DNA from: Roridomyces roridus
Lineage: Eukaryota > Basidiomycota > Agaricomycetes > Agaricales > Mycenaceae
Reading direction: 5' to 3'
DNA: 64,000 nt
Assembly: GCA_029378245.1 (NCBI GenBank)
Contig: JARKIF010000005.1
Location: 1,736,001 to 1,800,000 of the forward strand
The first letter of the stretch is position 1. Each line of letters opens with the position of its first letter. The notes under the pieces are model-generated. The model was given only the letters and a program-made list of their open reading frames with translations. It was not told where the DNA came from and did not search any database. Of the stretch, positions 1 through 10,453 are shown in pieces. The position numbers were made by a program, and so were the translations under genes.

Positions 1-796
1 ATCCGCAAACGGTCGGGGTGGATGCTAGGTCCAGCGCCAGGAGCGGGAGGGCCAGGAGGAGGACCAGAGCCCGGACCCGTCCCTCCTGACATGTTGGCAG
101 GCGGCGGAGGACCAAAGTTTCCTGGCGGCGGGCCACCGTTGGGCGCAAAGGGTGGCATGGACCCAGGAGGACCACCAGGAGGGAATGGGGGAGGACCTAA
201 TGTTCATGAGAATATGAGTGCATGATATTTGGCAGGAACTTACCGCCAGGGAAGGCAGCAGGAGGCCCACCATTTGGAGGGAAGGGCGGGGGTCCACCCA
301 TCATGGGAGGGAAGCCATTTGGGGGAGGAAAGGGAGGGCGAGCTGGGGAGAAGATGAGACTTATGGAAATATTAAAAGCAGTGGAACGCACCACCACCGA
401 AACCAGGGGGAGGCATGGGTCCACCGAAACCGGGAGGAGGAACACCAAAACCTGGAGGGGGGCCGCCGAGATGCTGAGGACCGAAGCCAAAACCACCAGG
501 AGGAGGACCACCGCCGCTCTCGTACGCAGAGGTGATCTGGTCAATGATGCTCTGAGCTTTGTCGTGTCCCAACGACGCGTAGTAGTCCCGGACGTTGGAA
601 AGATGATTTCGTCCGCTGTTGTGGGCCTTGCGCACTGGAAATCGCGCAGATTAAACCAGAGTCAGCGAAGGGGTTACTGCTGGACTTACCGGATGTGGAG
701 TCGTGCGTTAGAAACACGTCGCAGTAGTCGCAATAATGTTTCTGTTGGAATGAGCAGTCAGTCATCTCAAAGGCAGGAAATTTCACTTACCGGCAT
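1..796 (-). CDS. YHC1: U1 snRNP protein C (U1-C), 3' end off the window
   Basis: U1-C is the U1 snRNP subunit that stabilises pairing of U1 snRNA with the 5' splice site in the nucleus. The start codon is at 794-796. The first coding exon is only ATG-CCG (791-796) before a GTAAGT donor. Splicing to 690-741 and then 392-634 gives [17 protein letters not shown] and then [11 protein letters not shown], the N-terminal C2H2-type zinc finger that defines the family. The two Cys lie in YCDYCD and the two His follow the HDS segment. The body continues into the [16 protein letters not shown] helix. Exons 244-342 and 1-196 encode the usual Pro/Gly/Met-rich tail and reach GPSIHPDR, which is near the normal C-terminus, so only a few codons should be missing to the left. 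It runs head to head with LSM3, 53 bp away. Identity is certain. The exon ends in the low-complexity tail rest on splice consensus only. Confidence 0.93.
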
Positions 797-849
797 GAGA
801 GACGGAGGCAAGAGCCGTGTGAACTCGGCACCGCCACGGTTCCCCTTCA
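797..849. promoter_or_regulatory. Compact bidirectional promoter region U1-C / LSM3
   Basis: Only 53 bp separate the two divergent start codons, so core promoter and both 5' UTRs must lie here or overlap the neighbouring coding sequence. No TATA box is evident. Both products are spliceosomal, which suggests coordinated expression (inference). Confidence 0.55.
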
Positions 850-1290
850 ATGGCCTCCTCGACGATCCAGGAGCCATTCGACCTCATTCGTCTCTCTCTC
901 AGCGAACGCGTATTTGTCAAACTACGAGGCGACCGGGAACTCACAGGAATTCTGCACGTCAGGACGCGTTCCTTGCGACTGTGGCTGCCTCTCATCTTCT
1001 TTACAGGCATACGATGGACACATGAACCTCATTATGAGCGATGTCGAAGAGACGATCATGCTCGTAGACGTCGTCGACGGTGCTCCCCCTGGCCAGCCGG
1101 CGACCGTGAACGTGGGTCGTCTGACGCTTTCGTTTGGCCCACCGCGTCTGATTCTTGCCCTCAGGTCGCCAAGAGAAAAATGCCCATGCTGTTCGTACGA
1201 GGAGACGGTGTCATCTTGGTGCGTGGCTGCTTCTCAGCCTCTGTTTCGTGTATTCACAGACTGCAGGTGTCTCCACCATCGCGAACATGA
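850..1290 (+). CDS. LSM3: U6 snRNA-associated Sm-like protein LSm3
   Basis: LSm3 is a subunit of the LSm2-8 ring that binds the 3' end of U6 snRNA, and of the cytoplasmic LSm1-7 ring used in mRNA decay. Four exons (850-957, 1007-1111, 1165-1218, 1267-1290) encode about 96 aa, the usual family length. The Sm1 motif is visible as [23 protein letters not shown] followed by DVEE. The Sm2 motif is [13 protein letters not shown], with the conserved RGD turn. The stop falls directly after SPPSRT. All three introns are short GT-AG introns and every phase joins correctly. The gene starts 53 bp from the divergent U1-C gene and ends 65 bp before the convergent gene at 1355. The motif given first in this entry is broken by an intron after GILH. 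Assignment is confident from motif order and length. Confidence 0.94.
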   Translation: [146 protein letters not shown]

Positions 1291-1354
1291 TTCGGGCTGT
1301 ATTTGTAGACAACAAGTTATACAAGAGGGATAATGTACAAAAAAGCATTCGGCG

Positions 1355-1874
1355 TCAGGCCAACGCGCGTTCTTCGTCCTCTGGCCCCTCGACGAGTGTC
1401 CACGGTGTCGATATGCCCGAGGACGTTGCAGAGTTTGGGAGCAAGACTGGTGCTGGGGGCATCTCGGGCTCTGGCAGTGGCAGCAACTCGTCATCGGGCT
1501 CGGGGGCGACGGCATTCGCTGGCCAGGTGTTGTCGCGGAGCCACGCCGAGTGTATTATCTTGATCTGTGCGGGCAAGTGTGAAGAAATGCAAAGACGAAA
1601 ACCTGAACAGCCGGCGTACGACAAGCTTCATCGGTAGTCGCCGTTTGAGACGGCCTCCTTGCGAGAGACCCTTCCATATTTTTTCAACGCTGCCGTACCA
1701 GACCTCATCGTCTGTAACTGCGTCGGGGGTGCTTAGGACTTGTTCGAGTTTTCTGCGTGATGAAGAAGGTTCGGCTGGGCGGGGCAGAGCTGAAGTCGGA
1801 GTAAGCCATTGTGCGCGGCGCAGTTTGTAGAAATCGGGCCCATACAAGGGCTGCTTGTCGCCGTCGCCATCCAT
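1355..1874 (-). CDS. Small fungal protein with Gag1-clamp-like (DUF4050-like) domain
   Basis: Two exons (1620-1874 and 1355-1564) joined in phase 0 give about 154 aa. The N-terminus has LYGPDFYKLRRAQWLTPT. The centre has VWYGSVEKIWKGL followed by RRLPMKLV and IIHSAWLRD. This pattern (Y/W-G-x-VEKxW, then a basic PMKLV helix) resembles the fungal domain once called DUF4050 and now the Gag1-like clamp. The C-terminal third is acidic and Pro-rich and probably disordered. No catalytic motif is seen and its role is unknown to me. It lies between LSM3 (convergent, 65 bp) and GRR1 (divergent, 53 bp), so it shares a compact upstream region with GRR1. Gene reality is well supported by the conserved-looking core and the clean intron. 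The family name is a recollection that needs a profile search. Confidence 0.68.
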
Positions 1875-1927
1875 GTTTTGTCAGAGATCACGAGCAACAA
1901 ATGACCTTGTTCCCAACCACTGGCACC

Positions 1928-4669
1928 ATGGCTCCCTCCATGGTATACAAACACACAAACGTATCCTCCCGCTCGCTATCCGACGACGACGACGACGAGC
2001 CCAACGCGTCACGCGAGTTTGTCGCGGAGGAGGAGGACAGTGACGCCCTTGTCCTCTCCCCGGCCCAGTGGACTCGCACAAAGCGTCTCTCGCTCATTCC
2101 CTCCTCGACCGTCGTCCTCGGCCCCATGGCTCATCTGCCACCCGAAATTCTCATCCACATCCTCAAGCACCTCCACGCTACCAAGGACCTGCTCGCAGCG
2201 TTGCAGGTCTGCCGCACCTGGTGCGAGTGTTCCGTGGAGCTTCTGTGGCACAAGCCCGCGTTCCCCCGCTTCGACACACTCGCAAAGATGGCCGCCCTTT
2301 TGGATTCTCCCGACCAGACCTTCACCTACGCCAGCTTCATACGACGTCTAAACTTCCTCTCGCTCGGAAAAGATCTCAAAGATCGAACCTTTACCATTCT
2401 CGCACGTTGTGATCGCCTCGAGCGGTTGACGCTTGTTAATTGCGAGCACATCTCAGCCGAGGCGTTGAACCAGGTCCTTCCCTGTTTCGCCAACCTCGTC
2501 GCCATTGACCTCACCGGCGTCTCCAATACCACCAATACCGCCATCGTCGGCCTCGCCACCTCGGCACAGCGGCTTCAAGGCATTAACCTTGCGGGCTGCA
2601 AACGCGTGTCGGACCGGGGCATCCTCGCTCTCGCAAACAATTGCCCTCTTCTGCGTCGGGTAAAGCTCAGCGGTCTCGAGCTGCTCACCGACCGCTCCGT
2701 CTCCGCCCTCGCCCTCTGCTGCCCGCTCCTCCTCGAGATTGACCTAAACCACTGCAAGCTCATCACCGACATCTCCATCCGCGACATATGGACCCACTCC
2801 AACCATATGCGAGAGATGCGCTTGTCCCATTGCCCAGAGCTGACCGACGCTGCCTTCCCGGCCCCGCTCAAGCCAGAGGCGGCCAATGGTTCCGAGCCGA
2901 ACCCATTCCCTTCAACTGTGGTCTCCAACGACGACTTGCCACCACTCGTACTCTCTGCTCCGTTCGAGCACTTGCGCATGCTCGATCTCACAGCCTGCTC
3001 ACTCGTCACAGATGATGCTGTCGACGGTATCATCGCCCATGCACCGCGCATCCGCAACCTTGTTCTCTCCAAGTGCGGCTTGCTGACGGATAGATCTGTG
3101 GAAAACATCTGCAAATTGGGACGCTATCTACACTACCTCCACCTCGGGCATGCCGCCAAGATCACCGACCGCTCCGTGCGCACGTTGGCGAGGTCTTGTA
3201 CCCGCCTACGCTACATAGACTTTGCCAGTAAGTCCACTAGCTGCTTGGATCCGGTTGTCAGACTGATCGGATGCTCACAGATTGTGTTCTTCTGACTGAC
3301 ATGTCCGTCTTTGAACTGTCCGCGTTGCCGAAGCTTCGAAGAGTGGGGCTGGTCAGGGTGAATAACCTGACAGACGAGGCCATCTTTTCGCTGGCAGACC
3401 GGCACGCGACCCTAGAACGCATCCATCTTTCCTACTGCGACCAAATATCGGTCATGGCCGTGCACTTCCTACTCCAAAAGCTGCACAAACTCACACATCT
3501 AAGTCTGACTGGTGTGCCCGCCTTCCGACAGCCGGAGCTGCAGCGGTTCTGTCGTGAACCTCCCAATGTTCGTTCAATTTACAATGACCATTATTTTCAA
3601 TACTCACTCCAACTTTCAGGAATTCAGCTCGACGCAGCAGATGGCGTTTTGTGTCTACTCCGGGAAAGGAGTCTCGCAGCTTCGGGCCTTTTTGACTGAG
3701 CTGTTTGATCATTTGACGGAGATGAATGGGACCGATGATACAGAGGACGAGGAGGACGAGATTGATGCCGAGGCATATGGTGAAGAGGACACACCCGAGC
3801 CGGACCCCGAAGAGCCTGAAGAAGAGGATGAATTCGGTTCGCGCCGAATGTTCCTTCATCTTCAGCAGCTGGCCTCGGCCCGTGGCCAGCGGCCTATCAC
3901 ATTGCCGACCAACCCTCCTCCGCCTCTGCCCGTACATCAGCCACCTATGTTCCAACGGCAGCAGCCAATTCGTGCCGCCACGCTCCCTAATGACTTGCGT
4001 GGTGCGTCTGCCAGGCTCAATGCTCAGGTCATGGCAGCTGCCCCGGTTGCCGGACCCTCTCGTCCCACGCGGCAACATGCGAGAGGAGTGGCCGATATGC
4101 TGCCTATTGTCGAGACGTCGCGGTCGCCACCGGCCAGTGACGTTGCATCGAATCGAAGCGCTCGTACAAATGGGTCCGCGGGTGGGTTTTTCAGGACGTA
4201 TCAGGAACCTGCACAAGGATCGCCTCGGAATGGGGCCCTTACCCCAGATTTGAACTATGCGGAGATTGGTCATGGACGCGGGGCGCAAGGTCACGCAGTT
4301 GATCGCACTCCGCGGGCGGTACAGCGTCGGCCTCCACTTGTCGAGGCAGACTCGAGTGGTTCGGTGACTTCTGTGCAAGAGTTGGCGCGTACTCAGAATC
4401 CAACGGCAGCCTCGAGCGTGGTTTGGCCATATCATGAGCCGGTGTCGCCTGGACCACAGGTTGTACGTGAGTTGCAGGATTCGGTCCAATCGGCACTCGG
4501 TGGTAGCAGCGGGGAAGTCCGAGGGAGGAGCGTTCGTCGCAGCCTGCGCAATACGCTGAATGCGGCAGAGCAGTACGCGTCATCGCTCCTCTTTGGGCGT
4601 CGCTCACCGCCTATGCCTGATAGTGTGAATGGGCGTGGCGGCTCTGGAAGCGGCAGCACCAATCACTAG
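1928..4669 (+). CDS. GRR1: SCF ubiquitin ligase F-box/LRR protein Grr1
   Basis: Grr1 is the substrate-recognition subunit of an SCF E3 ligase; in yeast it targets G1 cyclins and nutrient-signalling factors. Three exons (1928-3227, 3281-3567, 3620-4669) encode about 878 aa. An acidic leader precedes an F-box at about residues 68-113 (AHLPPEILIHILKHL to LLWHKP). About a dozen amino-terminal-type leucine-rich repeats follow, with the recurring signature LTDRSV. After the LRRs comes the Grr1-specific segment FCVYSGKGVSQLRAFL and an acidic, Pro-rich tail. I chose the ATG at 1928 because it has a good ACC context; in-frame ATGs at 1901 and 1940 are alternatives. Intron phases are 1 and 0. The same two intron positions recur in the paralogue at 8657-10181, on the far side of the tRNA synthetase gene. 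The assignment rests on the F-box, the LRRs and the post-LRR block together. Confidence 0.93.
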
Positions 4670-4915
4670 AGCGGAACTTTCTTTTCTTTTTCTCCATCTC
4701 GCATGTAGGAAACGCATCCATTTTTGTATACCATCCCAGACAATCCCTCGACTGCCAGTACTCTTTATGTATTTCTTTTACGTGGAATATGCGAATTTAA
4801 GGACGCGTTATTGACTCGTGTTTGACTCTGAATTGGGACTTGACTCGACACTGAATACACTGCCTGGACCTCGAAACACCCTCATAGCTTGTATCTCGAC
4901 TCTCAGTGCTACTTC

Positions 4916-7686
4916 ATGTCGAAATCCGGCAAAACTGACGCTGCTTCCGACCCTGTTATCCCCCTGCTAACGGCAATCGGGCTAAGCCAACCCAAAGCCA
5001 TCGAAGCTGTTAAATCGCCCAAGATCGCGGCAGAGCTCAAGGATATTGTCGAAACGTATGGGCTGCACACGCGTGCTGGGGAGAAGATGGACGATAAACA
5101 GGCTGGGCTGATTGTTGCGCTTGCGGGGCAGCTGGTCAAGGCTGATTCACGCCCGGAAGAGCCGAAGCGCGCGTATGTGGTGGAGAAGATTGTTGCTGGG
5201 CAGCTGAAGAGTGTCGATCAGGTTACTGGTTCGTATAATTTCTGTGAGCTTTGGAATTTTTGCTGAGTATTATTGTGTTATCAGCGGCGGTCAAGTATGT
5301 CGAGAGTCACCCGACGCCGATTGACGATGCGGATTTCGACACCCAGTGTGGTGTAGGTGTGTGCCATGTTGAATCTGTTTCGTCGGCGCGTATCGATTAA
5401 TACGAGGCTAGGGTTCAGCATAACGGCGGCGGAGCTTTACGACCAAATTGCCAACTATGTGACTTCTGCGGCGGTTTCTGGATGGTCGAACCTCGGCCAG
5501 GTCATCAACGCTGCGAGGAGTATCCCGGAACTACGCTGGGCGAATACACTCGAGGTCAAGAACACTGTTGAGAAGGTTTTCTTGGACAAGTTTGGGGCCA
5601 AGGAGGCGGCGAAACCAAAAGTCAAGGTAAGAGTGTCATTTAATTTTCTACGGTTGGTACGAATTCTTGCACAGGAGCCAAAGAAGGCACCTGCAAAAGC
5701 TCAAGCGTCTGTAGAGCCAGAACCCTCGTCCCGGAAATCCATCTTCGAGGAGGGTTTCCTCGGACAGCTCCACAAGCCGGGAGAGAACCCGCAGATCCGG
5801 CCTGAATTCAAGGAGAAACATCTGGCTGTAACTGGCGGTCAAGTATGGACGCGATTCCCACCCGAACCCAACGGCTACCTGCATATCGGCCACTCGAAAG
5901 CGATCTTCGTCAATTTCGGGTACGCAGCGCACCACGGGGGCAAATGTTACTTGCGATATGACGATACGAATCCGGAGAAGGAGGAGGCGCAGTATTTCGA
6001 GAGTATCCTGGAGATGGTGAGGTGGTTAGGGTTCGAGCCGTGGAAGATCACCTACTCGAGTGATTACTTCCAACAGCTCTATGAGCTCGCGGTGGAATTG
6101 ATCAAACGGGACAAGGCGTATGTCTGCCATTGTAGTCGTGAGTCTGGTTCTACTTGATTTCTTTTTACTCATTTTACCGCAGAGGAGGAGATCAAGGCGT
6201 CTCGTGGAGAGAAAAGCGGTCAGCTTCCCACCGCGTGTGTACATCGGACACGCCCGATCTCAGAATCGCTCGTCGAGTTTGAGAAGATGAAAGATGGCTT
6301 TTATCGTCCCAAGGAAGCCAATCTGCGGATGAAACAGGACCTCACAGATGGGAACCCGCAGATGTGGGATCTGACTGCTTACCGTGTACTCGACTCACCA
6401 CACCACCGCACGCATGATAAATGGAAGATTTATCCCACATACGACTACACGCATTGCTTGGTGGATAGTTTCGAGAACATCTCGTTCGTTGCTATATCTT
6501 CTCTTGGATTCCGTTGCTGATTGATTATCCCAGGCACTCCCTCTGCACCGTCGAATTCGTTGCCTCTCGCCAGTCGTATGAATGGTTATGCGATGCCCTT
6601 GAGGTGTACAGGCCGAGGCAGTCCGAGTATGGCAGACTCAATCTCGAAGGCACGGTCATGTCGAAACGGAAGATTATGGAACTGGTCCAGAAGGGATATG
6701 TCAACGGATGGGACGACCCACGTCTTTACACGCTCATCGCTCTCCGACGACGTGGAGTTCCACCTGGCGCGATCATCTCTTTCGTCAGCAACTTGGGCGT
6801 TTCCACGTCCCTGTCGAACATCGAGATCTCTCGATTCGAGCAGAGCGTTCGCCAGCACTTGGAAGGGACTGCACCGCGGTTGTTGATGGTCCTGCGGCCG
6901 TTGAAAGTCACTATCGAGAACTTGCTCGAGGATTATGTGTTGATGGTGGAGAAGCCGTTGCATCCCAAGGTCGCTGCGCTGGGAACCACCACTATCCCGT
7001 TCACTCGGAATATCTACATTGACGCGGAGGACTTCCGACTTGAGGATTCCAAAGACTATTTCCGACTCGCTCCTGGAAAGACTGTCGGGTTGTTCCAGGC
7101 ACCCCATCCCATCACTTGTACCTCCTACAAGACGGATCCGACTTCTGGGCAAGTTGTAGAGCTGATTTGCCGGATGGAAGATGGTGCGGAGGTCAAGAAG
7201 CCGAAAGCGTACATCCAGTGGGTTGCGGAGCACGCTGCTTCCGGAAGCCCCGTTCGCATTGACGAGACGAGAGTATTCCACCAGCTGTTCAAGAGCGACC
7301 AGCCGTCGAAAAACTTTTTGGACGATGTTGATCCGAACAGCTTGGAGGTTATCAAGGGTGCGATGGTTGAGGTTGGGTTCTGGTCGTTGGCGAAGCGCTC
7401 TATAGGCGAGGCGCGGAGGGAGAGCAAGGAGCGGACTGAGAAGGCCAGTACTCGGGAGGGGACATCGCCTGGCGATGATACACCTCATGCGACGAGTGAG
7501 CAGCTTGTTGGCAACGAGTGCATCCGTTTCCAGGGCTTGCGTGTGGCATACTTTGCGGTGGACAAGGACTCGAGGTTGGCATGCCTTGATGAGCCGGAGG
7601 GGGTTGAGCCTGCACGCAAACAGGGTGATTTACTTATTCTGAACCGTATCGTCTCTTTGAAAGAGGACTCTGGCAAGGCAGCTTAG
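4916..7686 (+). CDS. GLN4: Cytoplasmic glutaminyl-tRNA synthetase
   Basis: This enzyme charges tRNA-Gln with glutamine (class Ib aminoacyl-tRNA synthetase). Six exons (4916-5228, 5285-5356, 5412-5626, 5675-6137, 6183-6483, 6534-7686) give about 838 aa, typical for fungal GlnRS. The order is an N-terminal GatB/YqeY-like RNA-binding domain (about 1-200), a Lys-rich linker, then the catalytic Rossmann fold beginning [15 protein letters not shown] with the HIGH signature. [10 protein letters not shown] and the segment DYTHCLVDS follow. The class I KMSKS loop appears as VMSKRK. The C-terminal anticodon-binding beta-barrels end in [15 protein letters not shown]. The start is the first ATG before [13 protein letters not shown]. 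It lies between GRR1 (247 bp upstream) and a repeat-filled gap. Nothing suggests truncation. Confidence 0.96.
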
Positions 7687-7871
7687 GTGTAGAGTAATCT
7701 AATTGGAAATTTGAGTAACTGAGCTCGACGTCGATCCTTGGGGATCTACAGGAAACCGATCACATAGAAACCATTATTAAATCCTTCCGCTGGGACCTTG
7801 ACCGTAACTTGTATGGAAAAATCTAAGCCTGATAGTAAAAGACATTTCTCTGTAATTGAAACAAAAGGAAG

Positions 7872-8089
7872 GCAACTGTCGCTATTCCACCTTGGTGGTA
7901 GCCGTCCGCATCAGCCAGTGGGGCAACTAGTCGCTGTTCCACTCTCGTGGCAGCCGTCCGCATCTCCGGTTGGTTCCTACTACCTGGCTAGCCCCATAAC
8001 ACACCCTCACCCGACGAGGGGGAATAGGAGCTAGGCAGGGAGGAACGTGGCTAGCCCGATAATACACCCTCACCCGACGAGGGGAAATA
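7872..8089. repeat. Two pairs of short degenerate tandem repeats
   Basis: In the gap between the tRNA synthetase gene and the GRR1 paralogue, two imperfect direct-repeat pairs sit side by side. Pair one is 7878-7912 and 7930-7964 (GTCGCT-TTCCAC then GTGG-AGCCGTCCGCATC), period 52 bp, and both copies are preceded by GCAACT. Pair two is 7985-8027 and 8048-8089 (TGGCTAGCCC then CACCCTCACCCGACGAGGGG), period 63 bp. Each copy of pair two contains a small inverted repeat, CCCTC with GAGGG. Function is unknown. The rest of 7687-8656 holds the relic described separately, and otherwise no gene is visible. Confidence 0.7.
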
Positions 8090-8093
8090 CAGA

Positions 8094-8240
8094 CTAGGCA
8101 CTGCTCCAGCGTGAATCGAACTGATCACCGCCTCCAAAGAGGGGATCACAGTCGGCCCACGACAGGAACCGCTCCTCCACAGAGGAGCGCGCAAAGGTCT
8201 GAACGATCTTCGAGTAGTACTCCTCCTCGAAAGCCCAGGA
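8094..8240 (-). pseudogene. Relic of a protein-coding exon (48 codons, then stop)
   Basis: Reading the minus strand from 8240 gives an open, protein-like stretch that includes AFEEEYYSKIVQTFARSS and then FGGGDQFDSRW, ending SSA and a TAG at 8094-8096. It is preceded in frame by a TAA at 8241-8243 and has no start codon or convincing splice acceptor. The composition (acidic, then aromatic, then Gly-rich, then stop) looks like the C-terminus of a real protein and not random sequence, but I do not recognise the family. It may be the last exon of a gene destroyed when this spacer was rearranged, or a transposon-protein tail. GCTCCTC and GAGGAGC at 8170-8187 form a perfect 7-bp inverted repeat inside it, probably by chance. 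Confidence 0.4.
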
Positions 8241-8656
8241 TTAGATGACAAGCCGACTTGGTGGATTATTTCCCATTTGAGCTTGCGATTTGTGATCCGG
8301 CGTTGTGGAGATTTACGCTCTGCACGCGGCATTCCCTCGGCGCAGCCTGTAGCTCATTAGGTCCATTACTTAGTGTGTTCGGAGGGTGCTGGGTCAGTTT
8401 TCGCCCTCGTTTTCCTGCTTGCATATATCGAAAAAATGATGTTGTGGGTATCGTCCACCAACGCAGTTTCGAGAGAATTGCATTCAGTCTTCGTGTCATC
8501 CGCCCAGTCACCGAGCTACAACCGACTCGAAGCTGACTCTTTAGTGAAGGAAGAAATTGACAGGCCGCAGAAGTTGGCAAGCAACAACATACAACGCGGC
8601 ATAATTGGACACTCAAGACGCTATCTCCCAACGGCGCGTTTAGTCCCCCGACTCGG

Positions 8657-10181
8657 ATGCTTGCCCTCAACAGGGCTTCTTTTCTAAACGATGACATGCT
8701 CAAGATTGTCGACCGTCTTCCCACCACCGATGAATACCGCAGAGTCCGCCACCTCGCTCTCCAACAGCTTGAAGCAGATTCGTCCATAACTGACGACGAC
8801 TTGGCGGCCGTCTTTGCAGCCGCCCCGCACCTCGAAACGGTCGTGCTCTCCGGCTTTCCCGCGACGACGGACCGCACTGTCATCCTGCTCGCCGAAAGTG
8901 CCATGAATCTCCATGGGCTGGATTTGAGCGGCTGTCTCGAGGTCACCGATGTCAGTGTGTTTGAAATCGCAAAGTCGCTTTCCCTGGTTTCACTACAACT
9001 GAACGGTCTCGTCGGGCTGACGGACCCGTCTATCACAGCCCTCGTAAAATCTTGCTCCCGTCTGGTCGAGCTCGAATTGACCGATCTTCCTCTATTATCA
9101 GCCATCTCGGTCCGGGATATTTTCTTCTACTCGAGGTGCGCGAGCTTGTTATGGGTAGATCCACTGCAGAGGATGACGTCCTTGTCCAGGAAACTGCGTA
9201 CTTTGCGATTGGCGCGCTGTCCGCTGTTGACCGACAAAGCCTTTCCGGCAGTGGCCGTTTCACGATCGTCCACACCCGTTCTCTCCGACTACGAGAAACC
9301 GCTACCACCGAGACCGACGACATGGTTAGATGAGCTACCACCGCTGATTATACGCCATAAGGCAGACAATCTGCGCATTCTCGATCTCTCATTCATTAAT
9401 GGCATTACGGATGCCGCCATCGAAGGCATAGTCAGTCATGCACCTAAAATCCAGCATCTCCAATTGTCCGGATGCAAATTGCTCACGGACAGGGCGCTCG
9501 AAAGCATATGCAAGCTGGGCCATCATCTCGACGTGCTTATGCTCGCACATGTGGGCGAGATTACTGATCGTGGAGTGGTCAAACTGGCTAGGGCATGCAC
9601 TAATCTTCGCTGTGTCGACGTAGGCTGTAGGTCATGAATCCTACTTGTTACTCAATCGGGAGATTAACCTTCTGTTTTCAGTTTGCCGACGCCTCACGGA
9701 CATGTCGGTGTTTTGTTTGGCGGAGCTGAGGGGCATCCGGCGGCTGAGCCTTGTTAGAGTGCACAAGATGACGGACATTGCTCTCTTTGCACTGGCTGAA
9801 CATGCATTGGACTTGGAGCGCCTCAATCTCTCATATTGCGACCGGCTTACGCTGGATGCCGTGCATCTGCTTGTGAAGCGCCTGGTGCGATTGCAACATC
9901 TGTCGGCGACAGGCATTCCGTCGCTCAAGCGCAAGGGCGTGCAACGCTTCTCGGATACCCCACCTGCGGTGCGTCTGAGGCTATTCCGGATTCGATGACA
10001 ACTGAATGGAATTCTTTAGGACTACGATGCAGATCAGCAGGCGGCATTCTACGTCTTCAATGGAGATGGAGTGAGCGGTCTCCGAAAATTCTTGGCCAAG
10101 GAAGAGCTCAGAAGACGATCTAGTGAGGAGAAAAATATACCCTTTACTGAGCGCTCCGACGACGGGCTGGACCTGTATTAG
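8657..10181 (+). CDS. Grr1-like LRR protein lacking the F-box
   Basis: Four exons (8657-9135, 9190-9626, 9682-9968, 10020-10181) encode about 454 aa. It follows GRR1 from just after the F-box. The same LRR series is recognisable, including ITDAAIEGIVSHAPKI, LLTDRALESICKLG, MSVFCLAEL and LERLNLSYCDRLT, and so is the Grr1-specific end block AAFYVFNGDGVSGLRKFL. Both GRR1 introns are kept at equivalent sites and phases, and the exon between them is exactly 287 nt in both genes. That is strong evidence of gene duplication. No F-box is encoded here or in the 400 bp upstream, and the long acidic C-terminal tail of GRR1 is also missing. It should therefore not dock to Skp1 by the usual route. It could be a dominant-negative or adaptor-like decoy, or a decaying copy, although the frame is fully intact. 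The extra intron 9136-9189 is 54 nt with no stop, so its retention would also be translated. Confidence 0.85.
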
Positions 10182-10366
10182 ACGACGCAGATTATCCTAG
10201 TTTAATCATGCGATTTAATTTCCAGAGTTACCAAAACGGGGTACTGATGTGATGCGATGCGTCCTCTTCGATTTTCACTGCTTGCGGTCCGAGAGGGCCT
10301 TCAAGACGATGACAACGGGGTTTAGCAGGCTGCGTCGTTCCCTTGTGTTGTCAAACGCGTAAAGGA

Positions 10367-10374
10367 TATATAAG
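10367..10374 (+). promoter_or_regulatory. TATA box upstream of RhoGEF gene
   Basis: TATATAAG lies 80 bp before the chosen ATG at 10454, in a GC-richer flank (AAAGGATATATAAGGGCACG). Position and sequence fit a core TATA element. Confidence 0.5.
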
Positions 10375-10453
10375 GGCACGGGCACAATTCAAAACGATCG
10401 AACTCCTGAGTGGTACGTCGTGTCTCTTCAATTTTTCTTGTCTCCTCACCACC

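Noticed and set aside
222..1025. Long plus-strand ORF (267 codons) across the U1-C gene
   Set aside because: It is the antisense shadow of the Pro/Gly-rich U1-C tail. The minus-strand reading has the zinc finger and consistent splice sites.
3491..4489. 332-codon minus-strand ORF opposite GRR1
   Set aside because: Arg/Leu-rich composition without domains; it mirrors GC-rich coding sequence of GRR1 exon 3.
6586..7488. 300-codon minus-strand ORF opposite GlnRS
   Set aside because: Antisense of conserved synthetase exons; no family resemblance.
8094..8125. B-box-like GTTCGATTC on the minus strand
   Set aside because: No T-stem pairing and no A box at the right distance; the stretch reads better as protein (GDQFDSRW).
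8340..8390. tRNA A-box-like TAGCTCATTAGG on the plus strand
   Set aside because: No matching B box or cloverleaf pairing within 100 bp.
8266..9105. 279-codon minus-strand ORF opposite the GRR1-like gene
   Set aside because: Low-complexity Ser/Arg composition; the plus strand carries the conserved LRRs and introns.
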